Under the pieces are notes generated by a model. It was given only the letters and a program-made list of their open reading frames with translations. It was not told where the DNA came from and searched no databases. From the NCBI GenBank assembly GCA_947462335.1, contig OX381707.1, forward strand, positions 38,367,618 through 38,431,617: 64,000 nt of DNA. Reading direction: 5' to 3'. Shown here piece after piece: positions 50,211 to 61,600 of the stretch; within the stretch, counting starts at the first letter, position 1, and the number at the start of each line of letters is the position of its first letter. The DNA comes from Harmothoe impar. Taxonomy: Eukaryota > Annelida > Polychaeta > Phyllodocida > Polynoidae. Made by a program: the position numbers and the translations under genes.

Positions 50211-50336
50211 CCTAGTCTCCAGAGCAAACACCAGCAAATCCATACGTTTTCCCTTCGCGTCACTGCACAGCTGGGCTCCACAGGAACGTCTACTAGGAAA
50301 GTGTATGATTCGCCACAGTTTGCTCTGGAGACTAGG
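50211..50336. mobile_element. 126-base foldback with 19-base perfect inverted ends
   Basis: CCTAGTCTCCAGAGCAAAC at 50211-50229 is the exact reverse complement of GTTTGCTCTGGAGACTAGG at 50318-50336. No target duplication is obvious. It is probably a MITE. Confidence 0.75.
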
Positions 50337-53300
50337 GTTATGGCCTCTCGTGGTAATACAAATGCCATATTAAACGACATTATATTATCCCATACTATAA
50401 CAATATCGGTCTTTAATCTAACCTAACAACGGTTCGGTGGCTCATCTACACATTTGAATGATGACACGACATAGGCCAAGGGATTGGTAATGTATCTACC
50501 GCCCGCATGCTTGATTGATACAAGTATAGGCCTATAGGAGGATAAAAAGATACTTCACTTCTTATTGCTATGTGCACAAGTTTTAATTACTAATTTAATT
50601 ACCATTGATGGCTTTATTGATGATAATAATTTTATTACATTACCGGTTAGGCCTACATATAGGCCTAACTATTACCTTAAACTTCAATAAAAGAAAAGTA
50701 GAAATGTTCTACTCACATGGCATAAAAGCAGAATATCAAGGCAGTATAGAATAAATCCCGGGAATGAAGCCTCCCTCCAGCTCCTCTATTAAAATATCCT
50801 AAATGCCCTGAACGGTCCCCAAGGCTGTCACCGCTGATTGACAAGTATTTAATCGCATGTGACTTAAGTCCTTTTACGTCCCGCACGTACCTTCCTATAG
50901 ACTCTTTTTCCAGGGCAGACCCAAATACACGTCTGTTTTATGCCATGGTGAACATGACAGCCCCATTGAATAAACCAAGGAATGCGATGTTGCACACCCC
51001 CGCCAGATAACCCAACTCAGTATCTCACAGCCTATTAACTCATCAACTCACATAGTTAAACAGGATAAATATCTTCTTTTCTTTTCAAATTAAAATTGTA
51101 TTTCAACCAGTGTATAGAATACTAGCATGAGATAAATACAAAGGAACAATTTGATTCCTCACCGAGTGCTGAGTGTTATCTTATAGCCCCCACGAGACAC
51201 CTTATGGAGGATGGAAGAACATCGATGTGTCTACTATTAGTACAGTACTACTATCCCCCTGTAGTGGTCTAGTGGTCTTACATACTATAAACTGGGTAAG
51301 CCCTATGTATAGCCAATATTTATGGTAAATCTTTGTATACGTCAAATATATTTTTACCTAATGACATTTTTCAATATGACTCTTAGACTAAGACCCCATA
51401 TGAATCAATCAAATTCACATTTAAACACAGTACCCGTGGAGTAGCTTATGTCGCACAATCTACTACAGTATAATCCAAGTTTTACCCTTTGCACACATAT
51501 TAAATCCACACGTCTGTATGTATTTTCTATGTACGTGGAATTTAAAGTTGATCATGTTATGTATATTGACTATGGAGACCATACAACATGCATACAAATG
51601 CTAGCTAAGTCACTACCATCCAGGGTCCTCAGTAGCATGCCCAGGGTATGCCCACACTTTTAAGAGTAAAGTATAGCTGAACAGAATACCATGTATTCTA
51701 ATTTGACAGTATATACTAGTACTACGGTATTGGTGCACATTGACCATATACTCTGCTGTTGGTTTACGGTATATAATAAAAGGACATCCTTTTTTGGTTC
51801 ACTGTTTATATATGTACACCACACATAACCACCGTCACGGACTAGAACTAGACAAACTGACAAGCGCACACATGTCCTTATTATAACGGTGTCCCCAAAC
51901 TGGGTGATGTCGTGTAACTGTAAGACGTGTCCCCCATATCTGACCCTGCCTCACCTGGGCTACTTTTCTGTGTTAATGCCTTACTTATTATATACCTGTT
52001 CTGTGTTCATATATAGCATGCACTATGACTGGTGCCCTATACATGTAAATTTGCATATTGTAGTTTATGTGTTTATTCTGCTAAAATGAGTCGTTCAATT
52101 ATATAAACACAATAAATCACAAATACGCTAGTTCCCATTACTCAAATGTAGTTTGCTGTCATGTTTTCTACGGAGAAGAGAGGTGAAAGTATATATAAAT
52201 GGGCTTCTATGGGGTACAAATCATTATCATAATTTGTGTTTTTTTCCTGCAATCCCCTGCTTGCCTTAATACATGACTTCTAGGCCTATAGGTCTATATG
52301 ATTCACGCAGGCTAATAATTGTGTCCTTAAATGCCACATTGCAACATTAGACTAGTCGTGAATATGACTCTAGCTGTCAAAATGGCGTTAAAACCCTCAT
52401 TAAACACTCACTCACTACGATAGTAGATAGGTATAAAGATGACTTCATTTTACGTGGAGAACTAGGATCTCTATAGTTAAGTATGGCAAGACTCGTTCTT
52501 CATGGGGGTCGTGAGAAGCTGACTCTTTTTTACCGCCACTTTGACCCACGTCGACGTCATTAAGGTAGTGTATAACAATATTTAACTAGCCCTTTTCAAT
52601 ATGAAATAACTTCAGAATTCTGCACTGAAATTCAATTGCTTTGAACTGAATATATCTTTACTCATGATCTGTATCTCACGATAGGTTCGTCTCCGTGAAT
52701 TACGACGAGAAGCCAAAGAAATTATATCTGTATAACCATTGGCATATTTTGCCATTTCTATGCTGGGTGCTGTTTCTCCACAAAGTACAGACGTCTGTAT
52801 TTCGGAATTGGCCTAAACTGTTTCTGAATGTTTACTACATATAATGTGGACGTCTGTATAACTACCAAAAAAAACACTTTTTTATTCATCATTTTTATTT
52901 GGTCCACAAAACATGGACCCTGTTTCCATAATTTGCGGATGTCCAAACTTTGTGGAGAAACGGCACCCTGGGAGTTTATTATCTATACACAAAATAGTGT
53001 GTTTCATTGAAGGCCTGTGTAAAGAGGTCCTGACACTATATATCACGTTTGCTACCACTCAGTAAGAGGAGCATAACCATTGTCTAATGGTAGACCTATA
53101 TAACAGGCATTCTATCTAATCGGCCAAAGTTATATCGGAGATGTATGGGCATAATCCGCAGAAGTTCCCCACACCTCAACTACATGTATATTATAACTGT
53201 TGCTAAAAAATGACCACCCCATTACAGAAGCTTAGCTTTGGAAGATAGAACACACTGGGGGTATCATAAGCTTAGATCATTCCGCAAAATGAAAACTATG

Positions 53301-53565
53301 GAAAATATTACTGCTGCATAGGCCCTATATATAGTGTGTTCATGTACTTGACCAATTTATATGAGTGTGTATACATTATATAGACCTATATATTCACTAG
53401 GACAAGCCTAGGTCAAGCATGACATATACAGGGATTTCTGTGAAAACCATAACAAATCTAGGACAACTGGTTCTGGTATAGAGCCCTCTGATGACACCCA
53501 TCTATATAGCTAGCTCTATATTACACGCCCCATAGACCCACTGAGTCCTGTGACAGAGAGGCGGG

Positions 53566-53598
53566 AAGAGAGAGAGTGAGAGAGAGGTACAGAGAGAG

Positions 53599-53661
<63 letters not shown>

Positions 53662-53684
53662 TGAGAGAGAGAGAGAGAGAGAGA
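53566..53684. repeat. (GA)n microsatellite
   Basis: About 120 bases of nearly pure GA repeat with occasional interruptions (GAGTGAGAG, GTACAGAG, GTGTGAG). The apparent Arg-Glu-rich and Ser-Leu-rich reading frames here are artefacts. Confidence 0.95.
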
Positions 53685-54695
53685 AGGGGGTGGTGTCATC
53701 CGGTGGTAAACACCAAGGTTGCCATATGAAAATCTGGTCATGCCTGCTCCATGGGGGTGACCCCTCTCACCTCAGCTCCCCTCTCCTGATTTGCAGGGAC
53801 AACCAATACAGTGTTAGCAGCTGCTGCATGGGTGAATCAGGGCCTGTTGGCTCATTTTAGTCTTGTAGTTGGCCGATTACAACACCACTATAGTTGTATC
53901 TATGAGACTTACCCCATACACCCTTCTTCTTTTGTTGTTATGAGCCTCACCCTATACATCAATACAAACATGGCTTCATTCTGTCTTGATATATATCTTT
54001 AACGAATGTTACATAACTTAGATGCTTTAGAGTAGCTTCTGTCGGCGGGGGTACACTTAATACAAGGGAATAATAATATGAACCAATGTTATTTAATACA
54101 TGTATACCCTGTATTCTGATGCATTGAGTGGCTTTTACTTAATACTTTGATTGGTTCACAGGTCAGTAATTTATGGAGCATGCCACTTTGTCGTTACACG
54201 CCAATCTATCACATCTATATGTGTGTTAGGGTCGTCATTGTTATCATTATATCATATTTTCTGCTTGGCTGCCATAATGACAGTGGCATAGATGTCCCCT
54301 TAAATTGCGCCCAATGTGAGCAGCCAAGAGGTAAGGATGATCGCCGTGCGCCTGTGCGGAGCATCCATGTTGCATGGTTACTCACCTTCATGTCACCTAC
54401 TTGTCACCCTTCTGTGTACAGATGTACCTGTCTACACCTAGTCATGACGGACTGAGAGACTCTCCGCGTAACATCTATCTATCTATTTAATGTCTCTGGA
54501 AACATATTGGTCTATTATCGAGTACATGGGAACTCTAGCGGAACCCATTGACTCAGTAGTTGCTCGTGTCACCCTGCGACATATCCTGCTCATAACCATG
54601 GATTAAAATATGCACACACCAATATTAACAAGTGCTTGTGTACAAACACAATGTATAACTCATTAACCCCATATATATGTCAAAGATATACATAC

Positions 54696-54772
54696 CAAAA
54701 TGGCTCAAAGAAGTCCATGGCAAAGCCAGCTCCTAGCGGATCATACATGAGAGCAGCACTTCTGTGGTACAT
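54696..54772 (-). CDS. RHOBTB: candidate RHOBTB first coding exon
   Basis: Minus-strand ATG at 54772 opens 25 codons (MYHRSAALMYDPLGAGFAMD and then FFEPF) and ends TTTTG before a GTATGT donor at 54695, leaving two bases of a codon. The RHOBTB exon starting at 17849 supplies the third base and reads on without a stop for 19 codons ([19 protein letters not shown]) into M-E-N-I-T. An in-frame TGA precedes the ATG by 33 bases. Two further in-frame ATGs exist; the third (54718, GCCATGG context) has the best start context and would add 27 residues before M-E-N-I-T. Full length would be 773 residues from the first ATG or 755 from the third. The sequence is protein-like, the donor is good and the phase fits exactly, but vertebrate RHOBTB lacks such an extension to my knowledge, so this needs transcript evidence. 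Confidence 0.6.
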
Positions 54773-55320
54773 GAGGGTTGTTTGCCTCAGCTTATGGTGA
54801 CTTCAGCTTTCTAGATGAAGTGAGGTTTCCCTTTTGAACGGATCCTCTCTAGTTCTCCCTGTCAGTTGGTCTGAGCCGACAGCTGCATGCAGCGCCCGTC
54901 AAATACTGTACCCAGGACCCTATAGAGTTGACATTCACTATAGGCATTATATAGTTCATATAGGTCTATGTTGACCCAGCTCCCATTGGAGGGTATAGTA
55001 GAGGTCGCGTCTAAAATCCTCCAGAGAAGATTATACAATGTTCCGAATTCGGAGGTCCTGACACACTTTGTTGCAGGTGGAATAGAAAAGTGTGTCATGT
55101 GTGACGAGAAAGGAGGGTCTAGTGTGTATTAGAAAGCAGGTGCATCCATGCAAGGACTCACTGTTAAATAAAAAGTATTTTTTATCGGTGTATTCCATCG
55201 TGTATGGACCGGTGATGAATGCACCCCTATTTGAAGTAGGGGTGTTAAAGGTAACCACAATATAGGAACGTCTATAACAAATAGAGTGCCTAACGTCATG
55301 CAGCCTCATCCAGGCAGTAG

Positions 55321-56069
55321 GGCCAAAAATAAAAGAAGGTTTGTTTCAGGTCACCGACCCTATCAAAAAAAACAGGGCCAATCCTATGTTTTTTATGCAA
55401 TTTTGAAGGATTTGTTATATTCTTTTACGCTTTTTTAAAAATCAATTTTAGGGTTACAAACTATTTTCATGTTTGTTATATACGGTCATGTGAAATAGAA
55501 CCCCAGACAACAAGAAGAACCTTTTGTAACGTTAGAAAACGTTTCTAATAAACACCTACACTGTGGAACTTGATAATTACTTTAGGTCTCACACATTCAT
55601 GGCTTTCCTCATGATATTTCAATTCACATGAGAGATGTTATCTCTCTCTCTTCATCAAGCACATGCACATAAAAATGGAGGATCAGAATGGAAAGAGTCT
55701 ACATGTATGCTGTTTAGACATACTCTTCTGAATAATGTATATTCTCTTCTAAAGAAAACTCTCATGAAACCATTTATTAACCTAATATAAACCCTTCATT
55801 GACATGCTATTTTGAGAAAGTTTGGAAAAACGTTAAATTGACGTAATTTTACGTCAACGGTCTAAAACGAACGTGTTCTAACCTTCTTACAATGTTTTTT
55901 CCACGTATATATAACCTGATTTTGCTGACTGGGAAAGCAGCATATGGTGCATGCAAATCTATACAATTTTGAAGACATCTTCACACTCATTTTACACATT
56001 CCTAGTCTACCGACCCTAGACTTTCTTCCAATGTTACCTGAAACGGACCTTTTTTTAAAATATTTGGCC
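55321..56069. mobile_element. GTTTCAGG-family element, copy 3 (749 bases)
   Basis: The left end is GGCCAAAAATAAAAGAAGGT and then TTGTTTCAGGTCACCGACCC. The right end is TTACCTGAAACGGACCTTTT and then ATTTGGCC. This is the longest of three copies and has no transposase-like frame. Confidence 0.75.
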
Positions 56070-56614
56070 TAGTCTAGCTCATACAGTCGTTCTTCCTTTA
56101 ATATAGATACTGGTACTGTGTAAAATAAACATTAACGTAAGCGTCTACACTGTAGACTATTCACAATGGAGCATGGTGGTTCATTATTTTCAGGCAAGTA
56201 TATTTCATAATGTAGTAATATTCGGAGTGTTAGGATCCCTGGCACACGACCAAGCATGATGTAATTATGATGTGCATCATGAAGAGTGCATCATTATGGT
56301 ATTGGGTAATAAGGATGGGAATAATAGTCATAAGAAGACTGGTAACTCACCACGCTGTAGGTGTATACAGGTAACACAGTACTGAGCCTTCATACCAAGA
56401 TTGATAAGGTGCTAGGGAGTCTGGGTCCTGGATCATGATTATCATGTGAGAATCAGACCATGTTCATTTTTGAATTAGCGATGGTACGCCCGTAGCTGTT
56501 CATTTTTGAAAGCCATAATGATAATTATTGAATTATATAAATTGTGAGAAGGAACGTGTCTAGACGTGCGTCCTATGTCACAGGACTTAAACAATAGTGT
56601 GAAATAGCATGTGG

Positions 56615-56715
56615 TTCTGTATAAAGCTGAATGCTAATCTCAAATTCCAGCTGTTACATCTCAGTATTTTCTGTATAAAGCTGAATGCTAATCTCAAATT
56701 CCAGCTGTTACATCT
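56615..56715. repeat. 47-base direct repeat, 54-base period
   Basis: Two apparently identical copies at 56615-56661 and 56669-56715, containing TAAAGCTGAATGCTAATCTC. Confidence 0.9.
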
Positions 56716-56999
56716 AACTTTTTTTTCTACTTACACATGATACCACGCATAGAATGGATGTTAGGTCCAAAACTAGGCCCTATCCCTATTTACGAAATGT
56801 CTGAAGAATTTGCAGAAATATAAGAGGACAAGTCAAGCACTAAGGAAGGAGAGGGAGTATTGACTAACTTCAGAACATCAATACACACAATATACTTATT
56901 ACTATAGATAAAGTTTGGATAAAATAATTATGATATTCATCAGGTGGGATAACCCGTTATACGACAAAGTACCTAATATTGTAGTTACACTGGTTGATG

Positions 57000-57144
57000 C
57001 AGGGGCGGATCCAGGATTTTGGAAAAGGGGGGGGGGCGTGAAATAGGCAATGTACTGGGGGTATTGGAAATTGTCACATTAAAATGTACAGAAAAATAGG
57101 GGGGGCGCACGCCGGGTCCGCCCCCCCCCCTAAATCCGCCCCTG
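57000..57144. mobile_element. GGCGGATCCAGGA short element, copy 2
   Basis: It starts CAGGGGCGGATCCAGGATTT and ends TAAATCCGCCCCTG, inverted ends of about 14 bases, with a G run after the left end and a C run before the right end. Same family as 21594-21738. Confidence 0.8.
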
Positions 57145-57266
57145 TTAAGATGCCTTGATTGATTTGAAACAGTTTCTTTACTGTCATAACTATGTGTGAT
57201 TTTCTTTTCATAGTGCACAAAATAGGACAATAATACTGACATATAGAGAACAAATTAGCAAGTCAA

Positions 57267-57300
57267 CTCCGATTGACCAATCAGGGCGCCGCTAAGGCTC
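57267..57300. promoter_or_regulatory. CCAAT box in a GC-richer patch
   Basis: GATTGACCAATCAGGGCGCC contains a good NF-Y-type CCAAT motif (57277-57281) beside GC-rich sequence, about 1.4 kb upstream of the DBNL start. Its role is unproven. Confidence 0.35.
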
Positions 57301-57379
57301 CGCTAGTTCCCGTGTGTTTTGTACGATCTGTGAGGGCAGGTATACCAGTCTTTGCTAGGATCCGTGCTAACCCCCTTTA

Positions 57380-57660
57380 ACGGAGTCACTGTGAGTCCAC
57401 GTTTTGTTTTCAGAATGACTCCCATTTAGTGACTACAATAGCAAAGGGAGTCCAACTCATCCTTGACTCTCTTTGTAAAGGGAGTCTAGCTTATATTTGG
57501 CTCCCTTTATAATAGGAGTTGTACCTCGATTACATTGATAATGTGCAGTCGCGTTTGCTCTTTTTAAAACGAGTCAAGAGAGATGTGCTTTTAAGTTTTA
57601 CCAAAGAGAGTCAGTAGGTTCTGACCCTCTTCTAAAGGGAGGATAAGGGAGTCCAGTTCA
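57380..57660. repeat. GGGAGTC/GACTCCC degenerate repeats
   Basis: GAGTCC or GGGAGTC motifs recur at least eight times in both orientations (for example AAAGGGAGTCCAAC, AAAGGGAGTCTAGC, GGCTCCCTTTATAATAGGAG) with irregular spacing of about 30-40 bases. It is a decayed tandem or foldback repeat. Confidence 0.5.
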
Positions 57661-58197
57661 GCAACTTTCTTCAGTTGCTATAGGTAAAGTCTGGGCCAAT
57701 AGATATGCATATATCCAGTCTTCTTGAAATCCAGCCGAACATGGAAAATGTATGGCAAAAATTGCACAGGTCCGGCGACAGAGATATTTCTATAAGTTCT
57801 TTAAGGCCACTCAAAAAAATAAAATGGTTTCTCATCACCGCACGCATCATAAAAATCAGGTTTTGGGGAAAACTTCTTTTTTTTTTGCCAAATTTTGATG
57901 AAAAACCTCATCAAAATGGATATAATTGGTCATATTTGGTATCAAATTAAATTTTAAGCTAATAATTCCAGCAATGCAGTAGTATAGAAATTCTTACATT
58001 TCCCCCACTTCTAAAGATCAATTAATTCTTAACCAATAAGATGTGAATTTTGGCCAAAGAAACCCGTAAATTGTCCCATACATTTTGGCCTGTGAGTAAA
58101 AAAAGAAAGAAAAAAAGCCTCCCTCGTCAGATTTCTCAGACCTTGGTGATGAGAAACCACTTTTTTTTTTGAGTAGCCTAAATATGCATGAAAGTTA

Positions 58198-58253
58198 AAT
58201 CGACACGACGACACAGCCCTTTTGCTAAGAATCGGCATGGCGACATGGTTAAA
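58198..58253. repeat. GACATG-family fragment
   Basis: AATCGACACGACGACACAGC.. CGGCATGGCGACATGG matches the array start at 4325 and 49663. Confidence 0.55.
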
Positions 58254-58274
58254 ATTGTGGGTAGGTAGGTACTG

Positions 58275-58418
58275 TTAAGAGTGGTTAAACACATATTTCT
58301 TTAAAAAACTAATTTTTACACCCAGGAGAGAAAATAACCCCTTACCTAATAAAACGGCCTTAATGTTAATTGTCCCACTGTAGGCTACCTGATGTTCCAC
58401 TTCACCTGAATCAACAAG
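58275..58418. mobile_element. solo end of the AAAGTGGGAC element family
   Basis: In reverse complement this reads TTGATTCAGGTGAAGTGGAA, then GGGACAATTAACATTAAGGC, then a 'tcctgggtgtaaaa' block, the order seen at 31409-31500. No opposite end is present. It stops about 250 bases before the DBNL start codon. Confidence 0.75.
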
Positions 58419-58499
58419 TCTAGGCCCTACCCATATAGGCACAATAGCAATTTCAGATAGACTGTCATGACTGCTATTTGAGGCCAGTAGGCCTACAGT

Positions 58500-58667
58500 G
58501 CCCGCACGTGTTGTGGTGCGCGTCACGTTAGAGGGGTTAGAGGTCAGATGAGGTGACGCTCCGGTCCAGTGTGCCAAGATCTACTGAGTCGCGTAGTCGA
58601 ACAAGTGGGCAGCGCTCCAGAAGTACACAGATGTTGATGACGTAGTACACAAGCACTTGCCACCAAG
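58500..58667 (+). promoter_or_regulatory. probable DBNL promoter and 5' UTR
   Basis: This CpG-richer, TATA-less stretch directly precedes the DBNL start codon. It contains an E-box CACGTG (58505-58510) and a CRE-like TGACGTAG (58638-58645). The start context CACCAAGATGT has a purine (A) three bases before the ATG. The transcription start was not located. Confidence 0.5.
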
Positions 58668-61600
58668 ATGTCACGGGTGGACTTGAGTAAGAACAGAACG
58701 GCTTTATTGGCAGCCTACGAGGATGTCAATAATCTAAAATGCAAGATAACATGGTAGGTTAACACTTCGTTTAGTTGGTGCAAAGTTTCCATAGCAATTT
58801 ATGCCGTCTGCCACCATTTAAAACTTCCGTTAGTACAGTAGTGACTGCTACCGGCTTCCCCCCTCCGCCAAACCTCGTCTCGCTTCCTGCTTATGAGTCA
58901 CCTGATTAGAGCCAGTTTATGGGGTTGTCGGGCGGGTGCACTGCCCCAAATACTCATTATACTGACAACTGTTGCACCCCTACATGGTTGGTGAGGGTTT
59001 ACATACGGTATGGCCAGAATGCGCATAAGTAAACATGCACAGGAGCGCTGACTTCACTAGCACTGTTCAAACACCAGAACATTCTCAATCTCAAAATGCA
59101 TGACTGCATGGACCATGTCCATGGTTTGGCACTGTGCCAGCTTGGACCGTTGATCTTTTTACACATAGCATAGGCCTGCATCATGGATGGGCCGTTAGAG
59201 AAACAGTGGGTGTATCGGTGTGTATTGAAGCTGTAGGCCTCCCCTATGAGGCTATGTTGTCTGATCATAACTGATGTGCCTCTACAAAGACTACATGGGT
59301 ACCCAAATAATTGACCGTGTCGCCGTGTCGATTTTTAGCAAAGTGGCGCCGTGTCGTCGTGTCGATTTTTATCCCATACCTTGTACTCAATGTTTCCATG
59401 TCTGTCGATTTTGAAAAGGGCCATGTGACATGTCGCCCGTGTCGATTTTAACCCTGGTAGAGGCACAATTAATACCCTCACATCTCTCCCCACCCAATGC
59501 CGTCACACCTCCCCCCACCCAATGCTCTCACACCTCCCTCCTCCCAATACCCCATACTAGTACTTTAATACTAGCAGCATCTGTGGCGGTAACACCTCAC
59601 ACACACACCCTAGCATTAATGCTGTGTCTGTCGACTCTTAGCTCAAACTTTACTGTGTCTGTCGATTTTTATCCCAAGCTTTACTGTGTCTGTTGTTTTT
59701 TATCCCAAGCCTTAGGCCTACTGTGTCTGTCGATTTTTATCTCAAATATTTCTGTGTCCGTCGATTTTTAAAAGGGCCGTGTCGCCTGTGTCGGTTTTTA
59801 AAAGGGCCGTGTCGCACGTGTCGAATTTTACCCATTTTACCCATGGCATGTGCATGTTTTAGGCGGCACACCCGCCGGTACCCCCGGTACCCATATATAC
59901 ACTATTTACTATTATAGACATGTGGATCTACCAGGCTGTCAGTAACCAGCCTCTACCATTTACCAGGTCCTACAAATTAAGGGAGTGATCATTTTTTAAC
60001 AACAGGGGAGGGGGGTGGTTTTCCGCACGGAGCGTGCAACACGGTCAACGGGTCGAACATTTTTACCCCCCACTAGGGGTCCAAAATCAGGGCGCGCCCT
60101 TTGAAGCATAGCAGGCTTTTTGGCCCAAAACTGGTTCCCCCCACCCCAAGAGGGGTCAAAATTATTTTTGACCCCCCCCCAAACCACCCGGCCCCCCCTT
60201 GATGAAAAATGATCACTCCCTAAAACATTAACTAAATTCTAGGCCTATATGATGCATACATTTGTAACATTAATCAAAATAGTCAGTACATTGTCAGAGA
60301 AGGTAGAGACTGATCATTTTTTAACAACAGGTGGTAAGCGGTAGATTCGGAGCTGAAAAAAGGAATCGAATTTTAAAAAAACTCACTCTTATCATAGCCT
60401 ACCATATCCTAGTTATGAGTTCTTCCTGATACTAACATTGACCTTCTATTGACAATAGTATTGTATATTAGTACGTCTGTATCTACTCATGATTGAGCTT
60501 TGATCCCAATGCCACTCAGTCAGCTACAACATGTGTATGAGCCTCGGTACAGATTGTTACTTCTGGTAGTGGTATAGATAACAGTCACTCAGTCAATAGG
60601 CCATAATGAGATCTACATGATTAGGAAGTGATTTTTTTCTTATTTACCAAAAAAAGATATCATAAGGGGGATACATTTCAGCCCCTTTTGAACCTTCGGG
60701 TGCGGGCGAACCTGCATATAAACTGCACCCCTAAATTGGGAAAATCCTAAGTCGCATTGGGGATCTGATTTTGGCCGTCCTGTTGATTACACAGTAGCCC
60801 CCAGCTACTTTTACCCGGTACCGTAAAACCTTGCGTATAAGCCCAACTCGTGTATAAGCCGCACCTATAAGCCGCGCCAGCTATCTGACTCGCGTATTTG
60901 CCGCGGCCTCTACGTGAAGTTTTACGGTACGCCATTGAACTCTCCAATACACACCCTTAATCTCTCCGATACACACATTTTGTGCCACTTTTTTGGGGCG
61001 CAAACGTGAAATGCAGCCCTGCTCCCAGCCCACACCATAGTATTGGACTGGGAGGCCGAGACTGGATTTCGGCCACTCTAGTAATGTAGTACATGTATCT
61101 TCTAAAAAAAACTGTACATGCAGGGCTATAAGCCGCATCTCCACCATGGGAGAAACCTATAAGCCATGCCGGGGTTTAGATTTATGTACAAGCTGTGACG
61201 TCTATGTGAGATACTTAGTGGGTGTGGCACCAGGGGTATAAACCACAGGTTTCAAGTTTTCATCCTTTGGGAAATTGGTTGGAGCAAAGTCTTCTGTCAT
61301 TGGAGAGTGACCCCCCCCCCCCCTTTTCCTATATGCCACTGCACAAGGAAGAATAGAGGGTTAATTGGTAATGCTTAACAGAATCCCAGGGACAGAATCA
61401 TTTTATCTATCACTATGATCTTGTTGTACATTTAGTTTAAATGTTTAGTTTAAATGGGTTAGTATTACGAAATCTAATGCATGGAAGATGTAGTAAGCCA
61501 TTCATCCAGCTGCTGGGACAGCACTCTTTAGTAGACAAGTCCAGATTCGGCGCTTATACTGAGCCAGGCGCTGTATCCCTGTTCATTTATATGGTCATTT

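Larger units (their letters stand above)
17850..54695 (-). other. putative RHOBTB intron 1 (about 36.8 kb)
   Basis: If the exon at 54696-54772 is real, this whole stretch is one intron: GTATGT donor at 54695 and a pyrimidine-rich CCTTTCAG acceptor at 17850. No other gene inside it could be supported. It is dominated by the repeat families listed separately. Segments with no recognised repeat and no gene include roughly 22.0-25.1, 26.1-28.3, 35.0-37.7, 42.6-45.4 and 51.0-53.5 kb. Confidence 0.55.
54800..57266. other. intergenic region between divergent RHOBTB and DBNL, left part
   Basis: No exon is supported. It holds the GTTTCAGG element at 55321-56069 and the short direct repeat at 56615-56715. 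If 54696-54772 is the RHOBTB first exon, its promoter should lie at about 54.8-55.3 kb; no TATA or CpG-rich core was recognised there. Confidence 0.45.

Noticed and set aside
53502..53860. Arg/Glu-rich and Ser/Leu-rich frames
   Set aside because: Produced by the GA microsatellite.
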